DNA of 64,000 nucleotides. Source: Paenirhizobium daejeonense. Lineage in GTDB: Bacteria > Pseudomonadota > Alphaproteobacteria > Rhizobiales > Rhizobiaceae. The notes under the pieces were generated by a model. The model was not told the DNA's origin, did no database searches, and worked only from the letters and a program-made list of their open reading frames with translations. Within the stretch, counting starts at the first letter, position 1. The number at the start of each line of letters is the position of its first letter. The position numbers and the translations under genes were made by a program. The DNA lies in NCBI RefSeq assembly GCF_014280875.1, contig NZ_JACLAL010000007.1, positions 186,001 to 250,000 of the forward strand, given 5' to 3'. Shown here piece by piece: positions 1 through 7,669 of the stretch.

Positions 1-1
1 C

Positions 2-388
2 CGCGCCCGCATCATGCCCGGCAAGGCGCAGGTCTCCATCGAGAAATACATGTCCTCGTTCAGGGCGGCCGTCGAAGTCTTCGGCCGCGGGCAGGTCTCC
101 ACCTATATTCTCGCCGGCCTTGGCGATACGCGTGAGGCGATCCTCGACATCTGCGAGAAACTGGTGGCGATCGGCGTCTATCCCTTCGTCGTGCCCTTCG
201 TACCGATTTCCGGAACGCCGCTTGAAAGCCATGCCGGTCCGAAGCCCGACTTCATGCATTCGATCCTCGGACCGCTGTCGAGAATGCTGGTCGACAGCGG
301 TCTCAAGGCCGTCGACATCAAGGCCGGCTGCGGCAAATGCGGTGCCTGCTCGGCCCTTTCCACCTATGAAAGGATGCTGACGAAATGA
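2..388 (+). CDS. Radical SAM protein of the Nit1-type cluster, C-terminal part only
   Basis: The frame is open from base 2, so the start and the CX3CX2C motif that binds the radical SAM iron-sulphur cluster lie upstream of the window. The visible 128 codons include a barrel-like stretch (YILAGLGDTREAI) and a tail with the cysteine group CGKCGAC. This tail and the order of the next five genes match the MSMEG_0568-type radical SAM protein of the Nit1 (Nit1C) cluster. The substrate is unknown. In pseudomonads the cluster has been linked to growth on cyanide as a nitrogen source (established knowledge, not visible here). The stop codon overlaps the next start in an ATGA, so translation is probably coupled. 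The nitrilase expected in such clusters would lie to the left, outside the window. Confidence 0.8.
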   Translation, partial: RARIMPGKAQVSIEKYMSSFRAAVEVFGRGQVSTYILAGLGDTREAILDICEKLVAIGVYPFVVPFVPISGTPLESHAGPKPDFMHSILGPLSRMLVDSGLKAVDIKAGCGKCGACSALSTYERMLTK

Positions 389-927
389 TCTTCGAGCCCT
401 TCGCGCCATATCAGGCCGGTGAATTCCAGGTGAAGTTCGCGACATCCGCATGGGAGCGGCAGGAAGCGCATGCACTTCGCCGCGCCGTCTTCTGCGAGGA
501 ACAGAAGATCTTCCAGGGCGACGACCGCGATGCCATCGACGATCATGCGATCCCCATCGTCGCGCTGTCGATGATGGGGGTGACCGCCGACCGGCTGGTC
601 GGCACCGTCCGCATCCATCAGGAAACCCCGGGCCTGTGGTGGGGCTCCAGGCTCGCGGTGCATGAGGATTTCCGCAAGATCGGTGCGCTCGGCGCAACGC
701 TGATCAGGCTTGCCGTCTCCTCCGCCAATGCGATGGGCTGCCATACCTTTCTCGCCAATGTGCAACCGCAGAACGGACTGCTCTTTCGCCGGCTGCACTG
801 GGATGTGGTCGAGGAATTCGAGATCTACGGCAAGCCACATCTGCGCATGAAGGCGGACCTCGCCTGGTATCCGCCCTGCGCGACCCCCGAAGCGGGCTTC
901 GTCGCCCTCCCGAGAAAGGCGGCATGA
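385..927 (+). CDS. GNAT-type N-acyltransferase, MSMEG_0567-like (Nit1 cluster)
   Basis: A 180-residue protein with the pattern of a GNAT acyltransferase: an N-terminal strand-helix (VKFATSAWERQEAHALRRAVFCEEQ), a central VGTVRIHQ strand, and RLAVHEDFRKIGALGATLIRLA, the usual place of the acetyl-CoA pyrophosphate loop. The C-terminal half (NVQPQNGLLFRRLHWDVVEEFEIYGKPH) is typical of this family. It overlaps its neighbours by 4 bases on both sides (ATGA), in the middle of a tightly coupled operon. The family is one of the standard Nit1-cluster members. The acyl donor and acceptor are unknown. The identification rests on both sequence pattern and gene order. Confidence 0.85.
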   Translation: MIFEPFAPYQAGEFQVKFATSAWERQEAHALRRAVFCEEQKIFQGDDRDAIDDHAIPIVALSMMGVTADRLVGTVRIHQETPGLWWGSRLAVHEDFRKIGALGATLIRLAVSSANAMGCHTFLANVQPQNGLLFRRLHWDVVEEFEIYGKPHLRMKADLAWYPPCATPEAGFVALPRKAA

Positions 928-1904
928 CCATGAGCGCCATCGACATCCCGGCTCTTGCCAGCAAGCTTTCGGCATCCGGCGGCATCGCCGCCAAGGCGGA
1001 TATCGGCACGGTTGCGGAAAGCCTCGGCCTTGCCGGCCAGCCGGTCGCCGTCGGCGACGATTGCGCCGCACTTCCCGATGGCGATGGCTATCTTCTGTTC
1101 GCCATAGAAGGCTTCATCAACGAATTCGTCGCCGCCGATCCATGGTTTGCCGGCTGGTGCGGCGTGATGGTCAACATCTCCGACGTCGCTGCCATGGGCG
1201 GGCGGGCGATTGCCGTGGTCGATGCCGTCTGGGCGAATGGCGAAGCGGCTGCTGCGCCGGTTCTGAAAGGCATGCGCGCTGCCGCGAGGACCTTCGGAAT
1301 ACCGATTGTCGGCGGTCATACCAATATCCGCACCGATCGCAGCCAGTTGTCCGTCGCCATCCTCGGACGAGCGTCGAGCCTGCTGACGAGCTTCGACGCG
1401 AAACCGGGCGACCTCCTGATCGCGGCGATCGACCACCGCGGACGCTACCGGGAACCCTTCAACAATTGGGAAGCAGCGACCGACGCACCGCCGGCCCGCC
1501 TGCGCGGCGACCTCGAAATCCTGCCCGAAATCGCAGAGGCCGGACTGGCACTCGCCGCCAAGGACATCAGCCAGGGCGGCATTCCCGGCACGGCCATCAT
1601 GCTGGCGGAATGTTCCGGGGTCGGCATCGAGATCGACGTCTCCGCCATTCCCCTGCCGGCGGGCGTCACCCTCGACCGCTGGCTCGCCACCTTTCCGAGC
1701 TTTGGTTACCTCGTGTCCGTTCCGCCGGACAATGTCGCAGCCGTCCTTCAGAAGTTTTCCGCGCGCGGCATCGTGGCCGCCGCTATAGGCGCCGTCACCG
1801 ACGGCAGCGAGGTCGCCATCAACGCCGATGGCGTCCGCGCGGTCATCCGCGACCATGCCCGAACGCCGCTGCTTCAACTCGCTCGACGGGAGGAGGCTGC
1901 ATGA
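924..1904 (+). CDS. AIR synthase-related protein, Sll0787-like (Nit1 cluster)
   Basis: A 326-residue member of the PurM/SelD/ThiL-type ATP-binding superfamily. The N-terminal part has AVGDDCAALPDGDGYLLFAIEGF, the metal and ATP-binding start of this fold, followed by WCGVMVNISDVAAMGGRAIAVVDAVW. The second half has KDISQGGIPGTAIMLAECSGVGIEID, the C-terminal AIRS_C pattern. In the purine pathway such enzymes activate an amide or carbonyl oxygen with ATP. Here the substrate is unknown, and Nit1 context rather than purine synthesis is the better guide. Start ATG at 924 overlaps the previous stop. A second in-frame ATG at 930 is possible. Confidence 0.87.
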   Translation: MTMSAIDIPALASKLSASGGIAAKADIGTVAESLGLAGQPVAVGDDCAALPDGDGYLLFAIEGFINEFVAADPWFAGWCGVMVNISDVAAMGGRAIAVVDAVWANGEAAAAPVLKGMRAAARTFGIPIVGGHTNIRTDRSQLSVAILGRASSLLTSFDAKPGDLLIAAIDHRGRYREPFNNWEAATDAPPARLRGDLEILPEIAEAGLALAAKDISQGGIPGTAIMLAECSGVGIEIDVSAIPLPAGVTLDRWLATFPSFGYLVSVPPDNVAAVLQKFSARGIVAAAIGAVTDGSEVAINADGVRAVIRDHARTPLLQLARREEAA

Positions 1905-3055
1905 GCCGGCTGCTGCGCATCGCCATGCTCACGCATTCCACCAATCCCCGCGGTGGGGTGGTGCATGCCATGCAGCTTTCCGAAGCCTTGACCGCTCTTG
2001 GTCATGAGGTGGTGTTGCATGCCCCGGATGCGAAGGGCGCGGGCTTCTTCCGCAACCCGGCCTGCGGCACGGTGTGCATCCCCGCCGATCCGGCACCGGC
2101 CGGCATGACGGCGATGGTGGAGCAGCGGATTGCCGATTACGTCAGGCATTTCGAGAACCCGGCGGCGCGGGATTTCGATATCTTCCACGCCCATGACGGC
2201 ATCTCCGGCAATGCGCTCGCGACCTTGAAGCAACGCGGCCTGATCCCGGCTTTCGTCCGGACCGTGCATCACATCGACCAGTTCACCGATCCGCGTCTCA
2301 TGGAATTGCAGGATCGGTCGATCGACATGGCGGACGTCTTCTTCACCGTCAGCGCAACATGGCGGCAGGCGCTGCTGGAGCGCGGGCAGGCGGCTACCGT
2401 CGTCGGCAATGGCGTCGATGTCGATCGTTTCGCGCCCGTCTGGAATGGCGAACAGACGGCGCTGCGCGACCGCCTCGAACTGCCACCCGGTCCGACGTTT
2501 CTGAGCGTCGGCGGCGTGGAGGCACGCAAGAACACGATCGCCATCCTCGACGCCTTCCGGCAGCTGCGCGTCGTCCTGCCCGATGCCCAGCTTCTGATTG
2601 CCGGCGGTGCATCGCTGCTCGATCATCAGGGCTACCAGGAGGAATTCCGCTCCGAACTGGCCATGCTGCGCGAACACGCCGCCGCAGTGCATCTGATCGG
2701 TCCGGTTGCCGACAGGGACATGCCCAATCTCTACCGGCTCGCCGATGCCCTGGTCTTTCCCTCGCTGAAGGAGGGGTTCGGGCTGGTGGTGCTGGAGGCC
2801 ATGGCCAGCGGCGTTCCCGCCATCGTCTCCTCCATCGCGCCCTTCACGGAATATCTCTCCACCGACGACGCAATCTGGTGCGATCCCCACCATCCCGCTT
2901 CCATTGCCGAGGCGATGGCCCTTTCCCTCGTGCCGCAGATCCGCGACCGGATCATTCCGCGCGGCCTCGACGTTGCCGCCCGCTTCTCGTGGCGGCGCGT
3001 CGGCGAGGCTCATCTCTCCGCCTATGCATCGCTGAAGGAGGCCATCCATGCCTGA
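1901..3055 (+). CDS. GT4-family glycosyltransferase, MSMEG_0565-like (Nit1 cluster)
   Basis: A 384-residue GT-B glycosyltransferase. The N-terminal domain begins MSRLLRIAMLTHSTNPRGG with a glycine-rich acceptor-side loop. The C-terminal domain has FLSVGGVEARKNT and the donor-binding EGFGLVVLEAMASGVPAIVS, which contains the EX7E motif of family GT4. The reading frame stays open far upstream (to 1061) inside the AIR-synthase gene, but homology starts at ATG 1901, which overlaps the preceding stop codon as ATGA. It ends 8 bases inside the next gene. No signal peptide or membrane segment is seen, so it should act in the cytoplasm. It implies that the unknown Nit1 product carries a sugar, or that a sugar nucleotide takes part in making it. 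Confidence 0.88.
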   Translation: MSRLLRIAMLTHSTNPRGGVVHAMQLSEALTALGHEVVLHAPDAKGAGFFRNPACGTVCIPADPAPAGMTAMVEQRIADYVRHFENPAARDFDIFHAHDGISGNALATLKQRGLIPAFVRTVHHIDQFTDPRLMELQDRSIDMADVFFTVSATWRQALLERGQAATVVGNGVDVDRFAPVWNGEQTALRDRLELPPGPTFLSVGGVEARKNTIAILDAFRQLRVVLPDAQLLIAGGASLLDHQGYQEEFRSELAMLREHAAAVHLIGPVADRDMPNLYRLADALVFPSLKEGFGLVVLEAMASGVPAIVSSIAPFTEYLSTDDAIWCDPHHPASIAEAMALSLVPQIRDRIIPRGLDVAARFSWRRVGEAHLSAYASLKEAIHA

Positions 3056-3335
3056 AATGCGCTTCGTCATCGCCTGGCCGGATGGCCGGGAGGAGACCTG
3101 TTACTCACCCTCGCTCGTCATCAGGGATTTCCTCGAGGAGGGCCGGACCTATCCGGTCCGCGATTTTCTCGAGCGCAGCCGCAAGGCCCTGACGATTGCC
3201 AGCGACCGGGTCGAGGCGAAATACGGCCATCCCTGTTCGCTTGCCCGCGGCCAGCTCGCCCGCATCGAGGCCGCCGGCACGCCCTTCCTCCACGACGCTG
3301 ACGCCCTCGTCAGCTGCCAAAGTTTCATCCTCTGA
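3048..3335 (+). CDS. MSMEG_0570-like nitrogen starvation response protein (Nit1 cluster)
   Basis: A 95-residue small acidic protein starting MPEMRFVIAWPDGREETCYSPS. It has no signal peptide, membrane segment or recognisable catalytic motif. Its size, the WPDG stretch near the N-terminus and its place between the glycosyltransferase and the flavoprotein match the small protein of Nit1 clusters that databases call a nitrogen starvation response protein. Its start overlaps the glycosyltransferase end by 8 bases. The biochemical role is unknown. It could be a carrier or an accessory subunit, but the sequence does not decide this. Confidence 0.8.
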   Translation: MPEMRFVIAWPDGREETCYSPSLVIRDFLEEGRTYPVRDFLERSRKALTIASDRVEAKYGHPCSLARGQLARIEAAGTPFLHDADALVSCQSFIL

Positions 3336-3349
3336 AAGGAACCACGTCC

Positions 3350-4621
3350 ATGACCTCGTCCCTCAAGTCGCACTACAGCGCCGTCATCATCGGCGGCGGG
3401 CAGGCCGGCCTTTCCGCCAGCCACTATCTCAAGAAACACGGTATTGATCACATCGTCTTCGAGAAGAAGACCGTGGCGCACAAATGGAAAGACGAACGCT
3501 GGGATGCCTTCTGCCTCGTGACGCCGAACTGGCAATGCCAGCTTCCCGACCACCCCTACGACGGCGACGATCCGCACGGTTTCATGGTCAAGGACCAGAT
3601 CCTCGCCTATGTCGACCGCTTCGTGAAGAAGGTGGACGCGCCGGTTCTGGAAGGAACGGCGGTCACCTCGGTCGAGAAGACCGGCGACGCCTTCAGGGTC
3701 GAGACTTCGGCCGGTACGGTGACAGCCGACAGCGTGGTCCTCGCCACCAGTCTCTACAGCCGCCCGGCAATTCCGCGCGCCGCCGAGCGCCTGCCGGAAA
3801 ACATCCTGCAGCTTCACACCGCCGACTACCGCAATCCCGGCCAGTTGCCGGAGGGCGCCGTTATCGTCGTCGGCTCCGGCCAGTCCGGCTGCCAGATCGC
3901 CGAAGACCTGCATCTTGCCGGGCGCAAGGTGCATATGGTGACCGGAAATGCGCCGCGCTGCGCCCGCTTCTACCGTGGCCGGGACGTTGTCGACTGGCTT
4001 GCCGATGTCGGCCAGTACGACATCACCGTCGCCCATGACGGCATGTCGAAGAAGAAGCACGACACCAATCACTATCTCACCGGCCGGGATGGCGGACGCG
4101 ACATCGACCTCAGGAAGTTCGCGCTCGAAGGCATGTCGCTTTACGGCCGCATGCAGGGTGTTGCCAGCGGCAGGATGCTGTTCGAACCGAACCTCAAGGC
4201 CAATCTCGACGGCGCCGATCAGGTCTATAACGGCATCAACGCCCTGATCGACCGGCATATCGCGGCAAACGGCATCGATGCGCCGCCGGCAAGCGTTTAC
4301 GTGCCTCTGTGGGAACCGGAAAGCGAACCCGCCGAACTGGATCTCGAGGCCGAAGGCGTCACTTCCGTCATCTGGGCGACCGGCTTCCACCCCGACTGGT
4401 CCTATGTCGGCCTGCCGATCTTCGACGGCACCGGCTATCCCATCCAGCGGCGCGGCGTAACCGGCATCGACGGCGTCTACGTGCTCGGCCTGCCCTGGCT
4501 CTGGACCTGGGGTTCCGGCCGGTTCCTCGCCGTCGGCAGGGATGCGGAACACATCGTGGACCATCTGGCCCGGTATATCGAAGTAAGCCGTCAGATTCCC
4601 AGACAAGCGGCGGGCCGCTGA
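3350..4621 (+). CDS. Flavin-dependent oxidoreductase, MSMEG_0569-like (Nit1 cluster)
   Basis: A 423-residue flavoprotein related to flavin monooxygenases. The FAD-binding loop is near residues 10-20 (VIIGGGQAGLSASHYLKKHG). A second dinucleotide-binding loop follows around residue 170 (VIVVGSGQSGCQIAEDL). A C-terminal ATGFHPD motif is typical of FMO-like and trimethyllysine-like flavoenzymes. It probably uses NAD(P)H and oxygen, but the substrate is unknown. A ribosome-binding site (GAAAGGA) sits 8 bases before ATG 3350. It follows the small protein after 14 bases and precedes the LnmK-like gene by 2 bases. It is the last of the core Nit1 genes in this window. Confidence 0.88.
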   Translation: MTSSLKSHYSAVIIGGGQAGLSASHYLKKHGIDHIVFEKKTVAHKWKDERWDAFCLVTPNWQCQLPDHPYDGDDPHGFMVKDQILAYVDRFVKKVDAPVLEGTAVTSVEKTGDAFRVETSAGTVTADSVVLATSLYSRPAIPRAAERLPENILQLHTADYRNPGQLPEGAVIVVGSGQSGCQIAEDLHLAGRKVHMVTGNAPRCARFYRGRDVVDWLADVGQYDITVAHDGMSKKKHDTNHYLTGRDGGRDIDLRKFALEGMSLYGRMQGVASGRMLFEPNLKANLDGADQVYNGINALIDRHIAANGIDAPPASVYVPLWEPESEPAELDLEAEGVTSVIWATGFHPDWSYVGLPIFDGTGYPIQRRGVTGIDGVYVLGLPWLWTWGSGRFLAVGRDAEHIVDHLARYIEVSRQIPRQAAGR

Positions 4622-4623
4622 AC

Positions 4624-5532
4624 ATGAATCTTGCCGTTCTTGATCCACGGCGAGAGGTGCCTTCTGCACGCATGCTGATGGAGCGCGCGCTCGAACCTCA
4701 TGTGCTTCTTGGCATGCCGCATCTCAATGCTCACGGTCTTTCCGAGACATGGCTGATGAAGGAGTTGGGGCACCGGCATTGGCTATTACTGGCGCTGAGG
4801 TTCGGCATGGAGAACGCCGATTTCCGCACGCCAGACGGCGGCAAGGCTTATGCCTCCATATGCGCGACGTCGCTCAGGGATGCGCGCCTGGGGATTGCCG
4901 TGGCAGACGATGTCTTGACGATCCGTTCGTCGCTGGTCCGGATATCGAGGACGCAATGGTCGAGCCGGCATCGGCTGAGTATCCGTGATATGGCAATCGG
5001 CGAGGTGGAACTGGTTTCAGCTTTTGTCCATCGCATGATCGAGGGCGACAATCGTTCGCTGGCACGGGTGGGCCATTGGGATGCTCCGGCTGAGGTTTCC
5101 AGCAAAAGCGAGCTTGCGGCGTTCGCAGCGTCCTTCCGGCGCGGAACAGCGAGTGGCCATCTCGGCATGTCGCCGCCGTCCGGCCCAGAACCGCTCAGCT
5201 ACCGCTTCCAGCCAAGTCTGCTAGAGGAATTCAATGGCGCGGGCCTCTTCTATTTCGCCGAATTCCAGGCCATCGCAAACAGGGCGTTTGAAACCCGCTT
5301 TCCTGAAGCGGGCCATGCCTTCTCCCGCCGCGATGTCTTTTTCACCGGCAACATCGTGCCCGGCGAAATCGTGACCGTTCATATTGGATCCACGCGACAG
5401 ATGGATAGTCTTCGATATACCTGCAAGCTCGTGCGGGAAGATGGTGAAGGCATCGCCTTTATATTCATTGAAGCTGCTGAAGCCCGAGAAAGCGGGATGC
5501 CGAATCCCGAGGTGGTTTCAAGCACATCTTGA
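4624..5532 (+). CDS. LnmK-like (Pnap_2097-type) biosynthetic protein
   Basis: A 302-residue protein with no signal peptide. The N-terminal MLMERALEPHVLLGMPHLNAHGLSETW and the central LEEFNGAGLFYFAEFQAIANRAFE resemble LnmK, a double hot-dog acyltransferase/decarboxylase of polyketide pathways, and the smaller Pnap_2097 family. ATG 4624 lies 2 bases after the flavoprotein stop, so it belongs to the same transcript although its frame is open well upstream of that. This gene is not part of the basic seven-gene Nit1 set and hints that an acyl group is handled. The family call rests on remembered motif similarity, so I hold it with moderate confidence. What is certain is a coding, co-transcribed gene. 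Confidence 0.68.
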   Translation: MNLAVLDPRREVPSARMLMERALEPHVLLGMPHLNAHGLSETWLMKELGHRHWLLLALRFGMENADFRTPDGGKAYASICATSLRDARLGIAVADDVLTIRSSLVRISRTQWSSRHRLSIRDMAIGEVELVSAFVHRMIEGDNRSLARVGHWDAPAEVSSKSELAAFAASFRRGTASGHLGMSPPSGPEPLSYRFQPSLLEEFNGAGLFYFAEFQAIANRAFETRFPEAGHAFSRRDVFFTGNIVPGEIVTVHIGSTRQMDSLRYTCKLVREDGEGIAFIFIEAAEARESGMPNPEVVSSTS

Positions 5533-5802
5533 AATGTTCTCATGTTCTGCCATGGATGCACAGGCGCTCGCCTACTCTGGCAACTACATGTGCGGCATCC
5601 TTTGGACCGCTGGTGGGCAGGTTGGATGATCGAGAAACTTTCTGGCTCGGGCTGCGGCGTGAGCATTTGCGTGGTATTGCCATCCTGTGGCCGTTTCTAC
5701 AGCCAAAGAACCAATTCCGTTAAGGCGTCCCACGATGGATGAGCATAACTATCTCGTCCGGCGCTGGAGGCAGTTCGTCGGCCGATAAACTTTTAAAAGG
5801 GC

Positions 5803-7167
5803 ATGGATATGGGGCATCTCGGCAAATCGGTCGCGCAGCTTTCGACACTTCTCCAGACAGGCGTGCTCGACCCGCGGGCACTTGCCGAAGAGACGCTGGA
5901 TGCGATCCGGACCCATGCGGACCAGTCGATCTTCACCGTGTTGACGCCTGAAAGAGCGCTCGCCGAGGCGGGGCAGTCTGCGAAGCGGCTTGCCGAGGGC
6001 CGTTCGCTCGGCATTCTCGACGGCATCCCGATCGCCTGGAAGGATCTTTTCGACATGGAAGGCCTCACCACCACCGCGGGCTCGACGGTGCTGGCGAAGA
6101 ACTCGCCTGCAACATCGGATGCCGCCATCGTCACCACACTGAAGCAGGCCGGAATGATTGCCGTCGGCCGTACCAATATGAGCGAATTCGCGTTTTCGGG
6201 CATTGGCATCAATCCCCATTACGGCACGCCGAAGAACCCAGCTTCCACCGACGTTCCCCGCATTCCCGGCGGCTCGTCCTCGGGTGCCGGCGTTTCCGTC
6301 GCCGCCGGCCTCGTGCCGGTCGCCATGGGCACGGATACGGGCGGCTCGATCCGCATCCCTGCTGCCTTCAACGGCATCGTCGGTTACAAGGGAACCCGCG
6401 GTCGCTACGCCATGGACGGCGTCTTCCCGCTGGCGGAGAGCCTCGATGCGCTGGGGCCGCTCTGCCGCAGCGTGCAGGATGCCGTCTGGGTCGATGCTGC
6501 CATGCGCGGGCGGACTGCCTCCGATGTCGTCAGGGGAACGCTTCAAGGGCAGTCGCTTATCGTGCCGGAAACCGTCTTCTTCGATGGCATCGAGGATGGC
6601 GTCGCCGCGGCCTTCGAAGCCACGCTCGAAAGACTTGCAAAAGCCGGCGCACGCATTCGCCGTCAGGCCTTCCCGATCTTTGCGCAGTTGTTCGAGATGA
6701 TCGCCGAAAGGGGGGCTCTGGTGACAGCGGAAGCCTATGCGCTTCATCGCGAACGGCTGCATGGCGAAGATGCGGCCGGAATGGACCAGCGCGTCGTCTC
6801 CCGCTCGCTCACCGGCCAGAGGATCACCGCGCCGGATTACATCCACATTCTTCAGGTCCGCCGGCGCATGATCGCCGAGATGGCTCGCTCGACCGCTCCG
6901 GGTGAAATCCTCGTTTCCCCGACGCTCCCCCATGTCGCGCCGACCATCGAAAGTCTTCTCACAGACGATGCGGCCTTCTTTGCAGCCAACGGCAAGACGC
7001 TGCGCAACACCCAGATCGGCAATTTCCTCGACTGGTGCGGCGTTTCCATCCCCTGCGGTACGGGCGATGCCGGCATGCCCGTCGGCTGCCTGCTTTCCGG
7101 CCTGCCGAACACCGATGAACATCTCCTGTCGGTAGCACTTGCCGCGGAGGAGACGGTGCGCGGCTGA
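5803..7167 (+). CDS. Amidase signature family enzyme
   Basis: A 454-residue serine amidase. The Ser-cisSer-Lys triad is visible: Lys80 in GIPIAWKDLFD, the cis-serine in the loop IPGGSSSGAG (about residues 156-163), and the nucleophile Ser182 in MGTDTGGSIRIPAAF. Such enzymes hydrolyse amides to a carboxylate and ammonia. The exact substrate cannot be read from the sequence. There is no signal peptide. It lies 270 bases after the LnmK-like gene on the same strand. That gap holds no other gene I can support, so it is uncertain whether it belongs to the Nit1 transcript. An amidase would fit a nitrogen-scavenging theme, but this is inference. Confidence 0.88.
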   Translation: MDMGHLGKSVAQLSTLLQTGVLDPRALAEETLDAIRTHADQSIFTVLTPERALAEAGQSAKRLAEGRSLGILDGIPIAWKDLFDMEGLTTTAGSTVLAKNSPATSDAAIVTTLKQAGMIAVGRTNMSEFAFSGIGINPHYGTPKNPASTDVPRIPGGSSSGAGVSVAAGLVPVAMGTDTGGSIRIPAAFNGIVGYKGTRGRYAMDGVFPLAESLDALGPLCRSVQDAVWVDAAMRGRTASDVVRGTLQGQSLIVPETVFFDGIEDGVAAAFEATLERLAKAGARIRRQAFPIFAQLFEMIAERGALVTAEAYALHRERLHGEDAAGMDQRVVSRSLTGQRITAPDYIHILQVRRRMIAEMARSTAPGEILVSPTLPHVAPTIESLLTDDAAFFAANGKTLRNTQIGNFLDWCGVSIPCGTGDAGMPVGCLLSGLPNTDEHLLSVALAAEETVRG

Positions 7168-7669
7168 TAATATCGCATTGACCTTGCCGGTGACGGGGTT
7201 GTCGATGTTCGAGGCTGGAGCCAATGAAGCAGGTATTGTTGATGTCGATATAGCTCAGTATGTGCATCTGATAGAATGATCGAGCGCGCGAACCGATGAT
7301 CGTCAATGGATCAACCGGATCGTAGAACGCAGAGTTTTCTTACGGCGAAGCACGTGAATGTCAGACGCGTGATCATCATCAGACGGCTCCCGCATCAAAG
7401 ACCATCACATATGCCGCGTCGATCTAGAAGGTCGTCCTTCCGCCGGGAGAGGAGGCCTGAAGCGAGCATCCGCTTGGATGCCAGTCGTTGCTCTACCCGC
7501 TTAGAACCGCTGCCGAGGTTGGCACGAAGAGGCGCGCAGTTGCCGCGGGCGGAGGGTGATCATGTCGTGTCCCCGATCCGGCATTCATGCCCAAGCCAGG
7601 CTTGAAGATCATCAACGGTAAAAGCGGCGGCAGCAACACCATTCGATATGGAGGGCTCGCGCCAGGCAC
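7168..7669. other. Gap without a supported gene
   Basis: About 500 bases between the amidase and the end of the minus-strand LysR gene. Short open frames exist but are arginine-rich, have poor starts and no recognisable domain. No convincing hairpin with a T-run was found. Confidence 0.4.

Noticed and set aside
1061..1900. N-terminal extension of the glycosyltransferase
   Set aside because: The frame is open but lies inside the AIR-synthase gene, is strongly Arg-rich, and the protein family starts at ATG 1901.
3149..4669. Long minus-strand open frame (506 codons) opposite the flavoprotein gene
   Set aside because: It mirrors the GC-rich codon pattern of the real gene on the plus strand, has no domain, and spans three well-supported genes.
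5749..7224. Long minus-strand open frame (491 codons) opposite the amidase
   Set aside because: The plus-strand amidase has all catalytic motifs; the minus frame is Arg/His-rich without any recognisable fold.
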